From assembly GCA_964036195.1 (NCBI GenBank), contig OZ038451.1, positions 25,747,927-25,811,926 on the forward strand: DNA of 64,000 nucleotides. The letters are read 5' to 3'. Made by a program: the position numbers and the translations under genes. The DNA comes from Sphaerolaimus hirsutus. Its lineage: Eukaryota; Nematoda; Chromadorea; Monhysterida; Sphaerolaimidae. Numbering within the stretch: position 1 is the stretch's first letter; each line of letters begins with the position of its first letter. The notes below the pieces were generated by a model that ran no database searches, was not told the origin of the DNA, and was given only the letters and a program-made list of their open reading frames with translations. Shown here in pieces: positions 30,733-41,938 of the stretch.

Positions 30733-33700
30733 AACACACGTGCCAGGGGTTCTGGCTGAGAATGGGTCGTGAAAATCGTCGGCGATCACCAACTCATTCT
30801 CGAAGTCTCGCAGCGGCGTCTCGTCATCATCGGGGGTGTTATTTTCTTGCAAACTAGGGGTATCCTCAACGATGTCCGGCGTCTGCGATGACTTAAAATG
30901 GTGAAACTGAGATCAACGTAGGGTGTGCAATTTGGCTTGGCTATGGGGACATAGGTTGACCAGAAATGAGCGTAATCCAGAGCCGTCTAGAAACACAATT
31001 GAGCCGCCCACTACTAAAACTCAAAATAAAAACTGTTTTTTTAAAATAAAAAACGTTGTTTTTTAAAAAAACAGGGTCGTTGAAAAAAACGTTTTTTTCC
31101 ATCCCTAGTCACTTGCCATTTTTAGTGTGACATTTTCACACTTTTGGAAAATAAGGAGCAATTTTCAGAAAAAAATCTCCAGCAGGGCGTCGATAACTCC
31201 ATGCTGTATCCACGCATTGCTGGCAGATTGTTAAAAATGAAACTTAAAATGTAATTTTCTCGAAATCAATCTTTTGAATTATCGACTTTCAGAAGTTTCA
31301 ACTATAAAATGAAATTAGCGTGTTTATCCTTCTCACCTGATCAGCCTCCCGGATTCTGGTGTTAGGGGATTGCGGAGAGCCAGCAGAAGTTTTGGCTGGG
31401 GACTTGTTGAAATGAGGCCCATTTGAAGTTGCATCCTGGCGCGTGGCATGGCGTAGATTCTGCTCTACATGGCGCTGTATTTCCGCCTTGAAACTCTGAA
31501 AATTGTACGCTGGTGTAATAGAGGCTAATGAAAATGTAACTTACGTAAATATATCCTCGAATAGGACCCCAGGGGAGTTATTTTTTCGTCAGTGTTTTGA
31601 GGGGAAGTTATTCAAGGGGGAAAAGTTGCTCAAAGGGGGGGGGGAGTTATTCTAGGGGGGTCTTGTTCGAAAATATACGGTAGTAAATCGCTAAAACTCA
31701 CATCAGAGTCCCGAAACGGAGCGAGCCTGCCCCTAATTCTGCCAATCTCGCCCCTGAGAACGTCGACTTGACCATAAACGTCCTGCAATCTAAAAACCTC
31801 ATTCTTCAGCCATTCCACCTCATTATCAGCGGCGCGCATGCGCTCAAACTGCAAGTCGATCACGTCTAGCAACCGCGCGACGCGATCGTTTTGATCGGCC
31901 GCGCCCAGATCGGCGGTCACGGCGGCATCTTTTGATGTGACATCGATCGGTTGCTCTGCACTCGTTTCAGCGGCCGTTGTGTCTGGTGATTTACCATCCA
32001 CGCCGGGTGTAGCGGAACTGTTTTCACTGTGGAAATCGTCAGTGCCGTCAGTATTAACTGCAGCTGGGGGCAATCCCAGACCCTGTAAAATGCCCTGTAA
32101 AATGTAAAATGTCATGCAAAGTGCCAAAAGTCATGTAAAATGCCCTGGGAAATGGCATGCCATCTCGCAGGGCATTTTCCATGACTTTTGACACTTTGCA
32201 TGACATTTGACATTTTACAGGGCACTTTACAGGGTCTGGGACTGGCACCTGAACTGATATCACTGCGGGAATCGTCAGTGATATCAGTAGCTGTACTGGT
32301 ATCGTTACTCGGATCGCCAGTGCCATCGATTGTGGGCGCTGGCGCTTCAGGAACTTTGATTAGCGATGAGCGCAGATCCGACAAGACAGCCTGAAAAGAG
32401 GTTAGGGTTGGAAAAAAACGTTTTTTTTTCAACGCCATGTTTTAAAAACACACACGTGTTTTTTAAATTTCAAACGTTTTTTACTGAAAAAAACATTGGC
32501 CAACCCTAGTGCAAGTAACTTTGACGTGATTAGAATAAAACAGCTGCTGGAAAAGATGGGATTATAATACCTCAACGGGTATTTTGGAGATGCAAGATGC
32601 AATGCGTGTAAAACAACGGTCTCCAGGATTTGACCGTAAGTGTGTAGCAGGGGTATCTTGAATTTTGACCCTCTGAGTGGTTGGATAGATAGCTGAGGGG
32701 CCTTCGGGATAGATAGCTGGAAAGAATTAGGGGGGGTTGGGGGAGTTTGGGGGGGGGTTGTGGTGGTTCGATATATAGGCTATTTCAGGGTGTAGAGGAA
32801 GAAAAGGTAGAAAAATAGCTAAAAGTCGGTGTAAAATAGCTCAAAATGGGTACACAAGAGCATATAGTACTAGAAATAGCTGAAAATATGTAAATAGGAA
32901 CAAAAACTAGTATTTTGGAGGTGAAAATCTATTTAAAAAAGTATGAAAAATAGCGATTTTGAGCGAAAATTGGGGTATAGTTTCTCAAAAATCGCTCCAG
33001 ATAGGTAAGATAGCTGAGCAATTTGGGGGGGGGGGGGTTAGGGTGTAGTAGTCCAAAATTTTGCCTCCAGGATAAAAAGATAGCTGAACGGCCTCCGGGA
33101 TAGATAGACAGCTGGGCGGTTTGGGAGAAATACCACCCCCACATTCGAGACCCCTGGTGTGTAGGAATTCACGAATTGCAGATTACACGATCCGTCCATA
33201 GGAAATTAATCTTTCAAAAAATTCAGCTGTGACAAAAATGCCATCGCACAGGCTTCACAGAAGAATTCAACACGAACACACCTGTATACGCTTATCAGTG
33301 TCCCGCTTCACTTGGTGCCAGTGCTGCAGCACCCTGTCCCCTGTCTGTTCGTCGTGGTGGCGCTTGCGGCGCGGCGGCATGGGTCTCTTGAAGCCCGAAT
33401 CGGGGGATTCCTGCAAGGATGTTTCTAATGGGTGTGAGGATTACAAGTAGCGTTCTAAAATCAGGGAGATTTATATAATAAAAAAATATCTTATATTTAT
33501 TTATATTTTCTTCCGATTTTCCCAGAGATTGAATTATATTCATTATATAAAAAAATCTCTCATTTATATTTTTTATATTTTCAGATTGTCCGAGACCATA
33601 GTTACCAAGTCATGTTTTCCAAAAAACATCCATTTTTGGAGCGCTAATTACAAGACGACATAACGTGAAAAATAAAACGTACCGCCTCCATCCTGGACCT

Positions 33701-33835
33701 TTTTTCATCGGTTTCATCAGAAATATCTTCAATCACTTCAATGTCATCATCATCATCATTTTCTGTAATTTTATCATCGGTCGCATAATTTTGCGCAATG
33801 GAATTGAGACTATTCTCTGTTGCACTTGCAGCCAT
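30733..33835 (-). CDS. Acidic, coiled-coil protein of unknown function, six exons
   Basis: I do not recognise the family. Exons in order are 33683-33835 (ATG), 33282-33410, 32249-32390, 31702-32063, 31337-31495 and 30733-30891 (last donor uncertain). All earlier junctions agree in phase, and the first ATG opens a plausible N-terminus. The product has a very acidic N-terminal stretch (ENDDDDDIEVIEDISDETDE), a basic patch resembling a nuclear localisation signal (PPRRKRHHDEQ), and S/T-rich linkers. A coiled coil in exon 4 (RVARLLDVIDLQFERM, EVEWLKNEVFRLQDVYGQVD) follows, then a serine/proline-rich part. No stop follows the last exon in a convincing place, and the next gene downstream lacks a start, so these may be the 5' and 3' parts of one protein of about 1,000 residues. 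The intron between exons 3 and 4 is exactly a MITE. Confidence 0.6.
31549..31682. repeat. Family D-related inverted repeat
   Basis: atatcctcgaataggacccc at the left faces ggtcttgttcgaaaatatac at the right, with TTATTTTTTCGTCAG inside. It fills most of the 206-bp intron between exons 31702-32063 and 31337-31495. Confidence 0.5.
32064..32248 (-). mobile_element. Introner-like family M MITE: the element is the intron
   Basis: On the - strand the intron runs from GTGCCAGTCCCAGACC (32248 downward) to ...GGGATTGCCCCCAG (to 32064). It is a near-perfect palindrome of about 90-bp arms around GGCATGCC. CAG stands just before it, at the end of the upstream exon (32249-32251), and also forms its last three bases (32064-32066): a 3-bp target duplication. 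The phase-1 donor and phase-1 acceptor keep the frame open (AGT TCA G|CT GCA GTT). The inner TTTTACAG sites would give a frame that stops, so the outer CAG is the acceptor. Confidence 0.75.
32648..33156. mobile_element. hAT-type element, family O (CAGGGGT ends), 509 bp
   Basis: CAGGGGTATCTTGAATTTTG at the left faces ATTCGAGACCCCTG at the right, with a perfect 8-bp duplication GTGTGTAG at 32640-32647 and 33157-33164. The interior has ggatagatagctgagcgg motifs in both halves. It lies in the intron between exons 33282-33410 and 32249-32390. Copies are at 59343-59596 and, degraded, 54891-55278. Confidence 0.88.
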
Positions 33836-33899
33836 AGCTTCACGCGTATCTGGGCAGGTGCCAAGATTTTACAATGTTTCACGCATGCATAGCGATGAG

Positions 33900-34195
33900 C
33901 AGGGTTGGTGTTAGTAAAATTATTTTTACTACAATTGTAGTAAAATTGTATAAAAATTGTATTTTATTTTTATTTTATTCTTCAATTTCGCATTTTATTT
34001 TATTTTATTCTTCAATTTTCCGTTTTATTTTATATTTTAGATCGTGACCAGAATTGGTTTTTGTAAAATTCGTTTTACAAAATTGTAGTAAAATTGTATA
34101 AAAATTGTATTTTATTTTTCAATTTTCCATTTTATTGTTATTTTATTCTTCAATTTTCCATTTTATTTTATTTTTCTGAGATTTTGCCAACCATG
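33900..34195. mobile_element. hAT-type MITE with CAGGGTTGG ends and TTTTATT core
   Basis: CAGGGTTGGTGTTAG at the left faces TTTTGCCAACCATG at the right. The flanks GCGATGAG (33892-33899) and GTGATGAG (34196-34203) match at 7 of 8. The core is ATTTTATTTTTATTTTATTC-type low complexity. It starts 64 bp upstream of the predicted start codon of the coiled-coil gene. Confidence 0.7.
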
Positions 34196-34560
34196 GTGAT
34201 GAGATAAGCGTGTGCAAGAAATAAGCACACGGTAGGTAAAGTTATCTACGTGAGAAATGTTCCAGCTTTGTGACGGCATCAGTAATAAATAGAACTTTAT
34301 TATTGTGACTAGACTTAAGGGGGCACACGATAATATTTAGAAGTGTATGTTTTGTAGCGGACTGTCAAGCTGTATTTACAAGTGTTGAATATTCGATTAA
34401 AACGAATATAACGGATTTCGATATTAAAACGTCACAGCACCACGGTGAGAAGTACTGACAAATCCACATCGTAATTTTTTATATGATAAAAATATCAGTA
34501 AAATATTTACAATTTTATTTTTCACAAAATCATGTAAAAAATCCTGGAAGAGTTATCAGG

Positions 34561-34886
34561 GGTAACTCCGCTCCCTGTAGAATGCCACGTAACATATAAA
34601 ATGTCAAACATTTGTGAGCTGTTTTACCGATAATACTCGGCGGACATCACACTTAGTATCTAAAGCTACCGTAACCCATCTGAATAATCAACCAAAAACT
34701 ATTTGGTTTTACTAAAAAAACAATTTTTTGATCATAATATTTTGTTTTTACTATGAAAAATTAATAACGAAATTTATAACAAGATTTTATTCGTTAAATT
34801 GCGGCCCGCCGAGTATACCTATTTGAAATTTTCATAACATTTGTCGAATTTTACATGACATTTTAGAGCGTGCGGGACTGGCCGCA
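34561..34886. mobile_element. Family M MITE carrying a TATACTCGGCGGAC element
   Basis: The outer ends are TAACTCCGCTCCCTGTAGAA and GAGCGTGCGGGACTGGCCGC, diverged family M ends. The inner segment, about 34632-34817, starts taatactcggcggac and ends gcccgccgagtatac. That makes it a relative of the 52581-52835 element, inserted in the family M copy. Confidence 0.5.
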
Positions 34887-35792
34887 GATCTGGAGTCTCG
34901 TGAGAAACTTACTATGCATGTACAACGCATATTAAAAAGGAATAAAACAATACAACTAACCATAGTTGTTAAAACGTATTTACGTTTACTCGATAAATAC
35001 TCGATATATATACTCGATTGCGTAGATACGTTTACGTTTCCTCCCGAAAAAAATACCGGTACTCACATACTCGCGTACTCTTTGAAAGTACGCGAGTAAA
35101 CGCGAGTAAACGCGAGTAAAGTACGCGAGTACAGAAAACGTATTTCAAGGGGACACAAAATGAATTTAGTGTATAAAGATATTGGTGCAGAAAGACGACA
35201 TAAAGAGACATGAAGAGATGTAGAAAGTGTATGTATGAACAGTAAGCAACATAGCCTCACTAGAGATTCACCAAAGTTCAATTGATCATAAATATTTATA
35301 TAAAGCCAGTCAAAAGTTAAAAATGTGTAAAGTCACTGTGATTTAAGTAAACTCTAGCTCTGAATCGCTTTCTTCAGTACTGGATGCTGACATGTCGATG
35401 TTGGAAAGGGTTTCAGGGTCTGCAATTTCATTGATATTTTTCCATAATCAAGTTGTGTATAAGTTATGCAAATATACGGACATGCTGCATAAGAATTCTT
35501 ATCTAATTTTTTCCTATCGGATCAAACTTGGACTTAATTTATTGTATGAATGCATTCTGTCAACTCATGTAATCGAGGTATTTAATGGTTAAACAACAAC
35601 AAAAAGGCGTGTTCACACGTTTGTGTCTAGTCTTTTGTATTTTCATCGATCGTTTTTGTATATTTTGCAGCATCTTTTTCACCCAGAGGAGGGTTAATTT
35701 TCGTAACCTCGTCAACGGGGCGGGGGGGGGGGGCTATTCGAGGATGGTCTTATTCGAGGATATACAGTAGAAGACTAATAAATTCAACATTT

Positions 35793-38700
35793 TCAACAGC
35801 ACCACCAACCAAAAGCCGGTCGCTTGCACAAAGGGCATAGCAAGGTGCCCCTGATAAGCCACGACTCTATGCACTCGGTGTGAAACGTGTGACAGCACGG
35901 CAACTGATATAGCTCCATCTGCGGATGGATACGCGGGTTTAAGATGACCGTGTTATAGTAATGGCAACAATGGGCCCACATACACTAGTTGACATCAAAA
36001 TAGTGTGTCAATTGAATTTGGGTTAATTATGTAATTTCAACTTTCCTATGTGATAAAGCTTACTCAGTTTCCTATTGTGACACTTATTGGGCCTACACAC
36101 GCTAGTTGACATCGACACCAAATTTCAACTGGTGCCGATCCCGATTCAAAGCTTGCTGACGAGTGGACAAACGACGTTCAAACGCAATCTTTGAATTAGG
36201 AACGGAACCAGTTGACATTCGGTGTCGATGTCAACTAACGTGTGTGGGGCCATTGTCATTGTTTCTGTTAAGTGTGGTGCTCTTAAATTTTTTGTCTTTT
36301 GTCTTATTTAGTTGACATTCAGTTGACACAAAGTGGGCCCAATCTTCACCAACATCATCCAAGCCACCGAAACCGCTCACATGTCCATCAGTGACACAAT
36401 AATCAGCCAGGCAGATGGCGCAGTGCGAATCGGTGCTCGGCCGGTCGGCGATGCCCAAGCCGAGCTGCACGAAGCGCTGCAGCGACAGCCGGTGGAAATG
36501 CGCCCGCGCGGCTGATAAGATCCGCACTGAACGCCCGTCGCTCCCGTCGTGCTTTTGCTGGTGATAAATGATTGGGAAGTTGGGAAATTCCGCACACGAC
36601 AGTCTGAGGTCGAGGAATTTTTCCAGGATTTTCCAGAGATTTGCCCAAGGTCCTCGAATAAGACCCCAGCGCACAGCGGAGTCATTTTTTCGTCAGACAT
36701 TTTTGAGGGGCGGGGGTATTCAAGGAGGGGGGAGTTATTCGATAGGGAGACGTATTTTTTTCATAGAAAACTTTGACTTCATTCATTGTATGGATGCAGT
36801 CTGTCAACTCATGTAATTCAGGTATTGAACTCTCCAACAACGAACACATGTGTATACACTGCATACACATAATGTATTTATCTGCTGTCGCTGTGGTAGG
36901 CTAATATTGTTTTGTATTTTTGTATTGAATCCTTTTCATCCAGAGGGGGGAGTTATTCAAGAGGGGGAGTTATTCGAAGGGGAGTGAGTTTTCCCTCACC
37001 TCGTAAACAGGGAAAGTTATTAAAGGGGGGGGGGTATTCGAGGAGGTCTTATTCAAGGATTTGCATATATTTTTTAGGAGAAATTTTCTGAAATTTTCAA
37101 AAATGTTAAGATGCATATTTATATATTTACATTTACCATTTTGGAACGCACCATGATGATCAATATCAAATCTATCAGGGAGTAGCGTTTTCGGGCCCAT
37201 TTTTACAACTCGAGCCAATCGACAAAACAGTCAAACCCCAACCCCAAACCAACCCGGCCATCAGCCGCGCGTCTATTGATCGCATGCGCCACTTGCAGCC
37301 ACGCCTCCCTCCAGCCGTAAACGCGACTCTGTTGACTGCGTAACCGCCTGGCCGGTCTGCTAGCACCGAGCGCAAGTCGCTGTCGTTCGTCCAGACCGTA
37401 AAGTCCAGCGTTGAACGACAAAAGGGCGCCCATGGCCAGGAAGAGCAGGGGAAGGATCAGGGCGTAGATCACCATCAGGGGCATGCTCCAGGAGGCTCGC
37501 TCCTGAGGGAATGATGTTGACTGTTTTGATTTAACTGTGATCACATTTGAACATTAGCATGAGGGATGGAAAAATATACTTTTTAAAAATGTTTATTTGT
37601 TGCTTGTTTGTTATTTTTAAAAGACGTTTTAAAAAAAGACATTTTTAAAAAGACCGGTTTTTAAGAGCTCGCAAATATGGTCACAAGTCAACACATACAG
37701 GTGTAACAGACAAGTACCAGTAATTTGTGATACCACATATTTAAAGCCACATTAAAGCCATATTAAAGCACACGATAAAGCCACATAATCAGGATTTTTT
37801 TCGAATGACGCCTATCACTACCCACCGCAATTATGGAAAACCCAAAACCGAAAACTCACCCGCCCATCCGGTGTGGCCGGGCACCAGAGCGTGTTGTCGG
37901 CTCCACCGGAAATGTACCCTTGCCTGCCACAGGCCGTCCAGAGATCTAATCGCAAGGCCTTGTAATAGAATTCTCCAGATCCAGCGGGTGCAATCGGCTC
38001 ATCCCCGCAGCAAAGAGTTGGCACAAAAGGGGCGGATTTCGTCTCTCGGTGCGTTTTCTCTACGGCATCTGATATTACAATATGCATGTGCTGCAGCGGG
38101 CTGCGTGGTAAAATGACCATTTTAGGGTTCAATTGTAATTAAAAAGACTTTCCATTCTGGAGGAAATTAAACAAACCGCGCGAGGGCCGAGAAAATTTGA
38201 TTGACGTTTGTCGACACGACTATGGCCGGTTTCGGCAACAAGCCGCTCAGCTTGGACAGCACCGCGTCGGCACCCTGTAACACACATGAGAAGGGATGGC
38301 TAGCGCTTTTTCAACCGCTTTTTAAAAAACGTATATTTTAAAAAATGCGCATGGGTCCCAGCGTTTTTTCAAAAATAGGGCTGGAAATATTTTCACCACT
38401 TATAATGCTATACCATGGCTCCACAGCCATTCTATGGTGATATTTATCACCACAAGTGATATGTATCACAACAGCCACTTGTCCGATGTAACGGTATATA
38501 TTGACTAGGAACCATATTTGGGGGCTTTTTAGGAAATATCTTGACATTTTTAAAAAAAGCACTTTTTAAAAAGCGGACCAGTTGAAAAAAGCGCTTTTTC
38601 CATCTCTACGAATGAGTCTTCAATCTGAAAAAAAAATCAACAACAACCTGGTGCACACTGGCAGCGCAGTCACCAGTGCCATTCACCGGCATTCCATCCC

Positions 38701-40826
38701 TCTTTCCAGCCAGCACTATGACAGCGCCGGCGCTGAACAGCGCCAATGTGGCGCCATTGTTCATCCTCTGCAAGAGGTCGATCAAAATGCGCGCGTTGCT
38801 CGTGGCCCCGGAGCCGGCGCCCAACGAGTCGGGCACGGGCCAGTTCAAAACCGCCGCTAAGTGGCTTTGATCGTGCCGACCGCGGCCGCGGCGAGTTTTT
38901 GGATGCAGCGGCGTGAAATTGGCTTGCGCTGGACACTGCGTGTGGTTTTGTGTTTGAATATTTGGATAATACTCAGATACATTACGTAATTTTGACCGCG
39001 CTTGCAGATATTTTCACAAAAACATTCACCCAGAAATTTTTCAAATGTTTTAACATTTTTAACCCACTTTAACCCTTTACTGAATGTTCAAAATAGATTT
39101 TTATTTTTATCACTTTTCCCAATTTTATGAACTAGCGACTATTTAGCGACACCAGAAAACACCGAAGATCAGACCCTGGTTTGAACTCCAAGCTGTAACA
39201 AACCTGACTATCAACTTCCATAGCAAGCGGTTCTTTGAACGAATCAAAAAGGCAGCCGGTAGCGCTCGCGAGGACTGAACCAGTACTAAAATTGGCACAG
39301 AATTCCATATTTTCACAGCAGTCATCTCCGGTGCCGAGCATAAGTTGGATATTTACAGGCCTCGGCGTGCGTAACGACGACTGAAAAAGGCAATATTTTT
39401 TGCAAAACTGCGGCTTAATTGTAATTTTATTCTATAGTTTGTTAAAGTGGGGTCTAGTGCCCCCCCCCCAAAAAAAAATCCATTTCTCGAACATAGCTAG
39501 GGTTGGAAAAAAACGTTTTTTTTAACTCGATGTTTTTTTTTTTTTTAAACGTTTTTTTAATAAAAAACGTTTTTTTTTTAAGGTCTCAGATGACATTGTG
39601 TCAACATATATAGGTATATCAGACAGTGACAATACTCTGTGATGTTATATATGACCATATAATGTCAGTGGAGCCATGGGATAGCATTATAAGTGGTGAT
39701 TTGTGTCAAAATTATCCATTTTTCATCGACATATCGTTTGTATATCGCCTTATAGTCGAATGTTCGTGACTTCCAAGTGAAGTTTGGCATGGTATAGTGA
39801 TCAAACAAGGTTATAAAAGGAGGTTGTTACTTTGGGAGTGATATGTTACACACTGTGGAGGTACATGGAAGCACATTACCTCAATATTATATACTACAGC
39901 AACATATTACGGCTTATTAACCCATGGTAGCATATAGAAATGGATACTTTGATACTAAAAATGCCACAAAACCAATGAAAACAACCACCAATGTCAATTT
40001 GTGTGTGAAATTGCGCGCTTGCGCGCGAAATTTTTGCAAAATACCTAGTGCTTAGTACTAAAAATTTTGGCCGATGTTTTTAAAAATAAAAAAAAACATT
40101 TCGGACGTCATGTTTTTTTTAAAAAAACGTTTTTTTTTTAATAAAAAACGTTGTTTTTTTTTAAAACGTTTAAAAAAAAACATCGGCCAACCCTAAACAT
40201 AGCTCAGCTAAATAAAAACCCATGCTTCCCCAATCAGCTTTGACCAATGGGAACCAAACTTATTGATGTTCGATAATTACTCAGTCGATCATCCTCTTAT
40301 ACTATCATTAGACGTGTTCGATCCTTTTTAGATGCATTTTTTCGCACTCTACACATTGGAAAAGCACATATGAACCCCGTGCACGATGGCTACCAATTAA
40401 GGGGCTAGGGGGGTTATCGACACAAGCCACAGAGGGTCTCACTTGAGCCGACTCGGATAGGGTGCAACCCCCACCGAACCAGGGCCGTATCCAGGGGGGG
40501 GGCTGCAGCTAAAATTTTAGGGGGGGGGCTGAGCCCCCCTCGCCGGCCTCAGTAAACAAGCAGCCCCCCGCTCAAAAATCCTGGATACGTCCCTGCACCG
40601 AACACGTGTAGCTCAGCTGAGTCTGACCGAAATGCTCCAACAACAACCCCCACCAAAATGTCCGACCACTCACCTCCCCCACAGGCACCCCCTGCAGCCG
40701 GTCAGCGGTGAGCTGCAACTGGTGGTCAGCCTCGACCAGGTCCCAGTAGGCGAGCACGGACGCGTCGTTCCACTTGGTGACCACGGCCAGGCCGGCCGCC
40801 AGCAGCGCGAACAGCATCTCGCTCAT
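35793..40826 (-). CDS. Signal peptide / single membrane span / RING-H2 E3 ubiquitin ligase
   Basis: Probably a membrane-anchored ubiquitin ligase of the secretory or endosomal system. Exons are 40674-40826, about 39200-39380, 38687-38856, 38177-38274, 37860-38100, 37254-37502, 36381-36557 and 35793-35918. With a phase-1 donor at 39200 the model totals 465 codons including the stop. It starts with a signal peptide (MSEMLFALLAAGLAVV). A lumenal part of about 300 residues has several cysteine pairs (GDDCCENMEFC, TLCCGDE) and an N-glycosylation site (NFS). A membrane span (MVIYALILPLLFLAMGALL) and a basic cytosolic linker follow. The RING-H2 is split over the last two exons: CAIC, then LPCCHTFHTEC, then CPLC, with all eight metal ligands present. 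The layout equals PA-TM-RING proteins (RNF13, Goliath), but I cannot recognise a PA domain in the lumenal part. The exon 2 donor is the weakest point. Confidence 0.78.
35972..36340. mobile_element. Harbinger-like MITE, family I (GGGCCCACA ends), outer copy
   Basis: GGGCCCACATACACTAGTTG at the left faces GTTGACACAAAGTGGGCCC at the right, with AAT directly on both sides (35969-35971 and 36341-36343), a 3-bp duplication. A second copy (36089-36251) is nested inside. It takes up most of the 462-bp last intron of the RING gene. Confidence 0.7.
36089..36251. mobile_element. Harbinger-like MITE, family I, nested copy
   Basis: GGGCCTACACACGCTAGTTG at the left faces CAACTAACGTGTGTGGGGCC at the right, with ATT at both borders (36086-36088 and 36252-36254). 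It is inserted in the 35972-36340 copy. Confidence 0.7.
36649..37066. repeat. Family D-related element
   Basis: ggtcctcgaataagacccca at the left faces attcgaggaggtcttattca at the right. Inside are gggggagttattcaag repeats and a TGTATACACTGCATACACA palindrome. It lies in an intron of the RING gene, between its membrane-span and first RING exons. Confidence 0.5.
38291..38609. mobile_element. hAT-like MITE (AGGGATGGC ends)
   Basis: AGGGATGGCTAGCGCTTTTT at the left faces AAAAAGCGCTTTTTCCATCT at the right. The flanks cacatgag and cgaatgag match at 6 of 8. It is related to families E and 11198-11365, and lies in a RING gene intron. Confidence 0.5.
39498..40195. mobile_element. hAT-type element, family E, 698 bp, opposite orientation to 12416-13122
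   Basis: TAGGGTTGGAAAAAAACG at the left faces ACATCGGCCAACCCTA at the right, with a perfect 8-bp duplication AACATAGC at 39490-39497 and 40196-40203. The middle (40000-39600, read backwards) follows 12590-13000 closely. It lies in intron 1 of the RING gene. Confidence 0.88.
40480..40595. mobile_element. Short hAT-type MITE, family A, 116 bp
   Basis: CAGGGCCGTATCCAGG at the left faces CCTGGATACGTCCCTG at the right, with a perfect 8-bp duplication CACCGAAC at 40472-40479 and 40596-40603. It lies in intron 1 of the RING gene. Confidence 0.9.
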
Positions 40827-40889
40827 GGCGCTCGCATTGCAGTCAACTGGGGGCACTGGCCATGTGAGATCTGTAGGGTGCGTGCTACT

Positions 40890-41119
40890 GGGCCCCCACA
40901 CACTGGATGTCAACTGAATTCGTGTCAACTAAATGTCAACTGAATTTAAGTGATACTGTGATTTCAACTTATCTATCTGATAGAGTATAGTTAATTTTAC
41001 ATCATGACACTTCATTTTCATTGTTCTGTTAAGTGTGATGCTTTTTACAAACTGCTTGTTTTATTCAATTGACACTGAGTTGACGTGAATTTGCGATGTC
41101 AACTAGTGTGTGTGGGCCC
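40890..41119. mobile_element. Harbinger-like MITE, family I
   Basis: GGGCCCCCACACACTGGATG at the left faces ACTAGTGTGTGTGGGCCC at the right. The border triplets act and gct match at two of three positions. It stands about 65 bp upstream of the RING gene start codon. Confidence 0.55.
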
Positions 41120-41155
41120 GCTGGGGCTCATTAAATGAGGTATTGAAGTTTGAAC

Positions 41156-41475
41156 TAGCGTTCAAAAGGGATCCCGATCGCGAAACCCGACAAAATTCCG
41201 GGATTTTCAGTCTCGATCCCGATCCCGAAACACCAATTCCGATCTCGAAATTTAAAGAAACAATCCCGATCTCGAAACGTATTAAAAACCAATCCCGATC
41301 CCGAAAACATTTCCCAAATCCCGATCGCGGATTTTTTCTCTCCAAAATTTGCCAAAAAACTTTTTTTTGCATTAAGAAATGTGTACAAAATATACAGTGA
41401 AGCGTTTTATGCGTGATGGCACAGGGCCTTCCCGATCACGTGACCCCAATCCCAAACCCAAAAACTAAAAAAACA
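41156..41475. repeat. Degraded family B element
   Basis: It starts TAGCGTTCAAAAGGGATCCC and continues with ATCCCGATCCCGAAA units. The right end is lost. Confidence 0.5.
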
Positions 41476-41938
41476 GTCCAATACATCCGCAAGTGAAAAG
41501 AAGATAGTAAAAATTGGAGAATAGAATAAAATTACAAATGGAAAGTAAAGAGTAGAGTAAAAATTGAAGAGTAAAGTAAAAATTGAAGAGCCAAGTAAAA
41601 ATTGAAAAGGAAAGTAAAAAGTAGAGTAAAAATTGAAAAGTTGAGTAAAAATGGAAGAATGAAGTAAAAATTGAAAAGGAAAAAAAATTAGAGTAAAAAT
41701 TGAAAAGTAGAGTAAAAAATTATATAGTTAAGTAAAAATGTGTTTCTTTACTATTTACATTACTCGTTACTTTTTACTTTACTTTTAAATTTTTATTTTA
41801 CTTTAAAATTTTTATTTTACTTTAAAATTTTTACTCTACTCTCCAATTTTTACTCTACTCTTTACTTGACATTTGTCATTTTACTGTACTCTCAAATTTT
41901 TACTCTCTTCTTTTAACTTGCGTAACTGGCCCCCAGAG
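41472..41938. repeat. Foldback of AGTAAAAATTGAA tandem repeats, family N relative
   Basis: The left half repeats gagtaaaaattgaagagta and the right half its complement (tttttactctactctccaa). The ends ccgcaagtgaaaagaaga and tcttcttttaacttgcg mirror each other and resemble the 8228-8394 element. Confidence 0.6.

Larger units (their letters stand above)
33836..35792. other. Intergenic stretch between the coiled-coil and RING genes
   Basis: No exon is visible. It holds a hAT MITE (33900-34195), a family M copy with an insert (34561-34886) and a segment rich in CGCGAGTAAA repeats (35085-35130). It should contain the promoter of the coiled-coil gene and the 3' end of the RING gene. Confidence 0.6.

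Noticed and set aside
32402..32508. Further complete family E hAT element
   Set aside because: The ends TAGGGTTGG and CCAACCCTA are present but no 8-bp duplication flanks them; it may be a deletion derivative.
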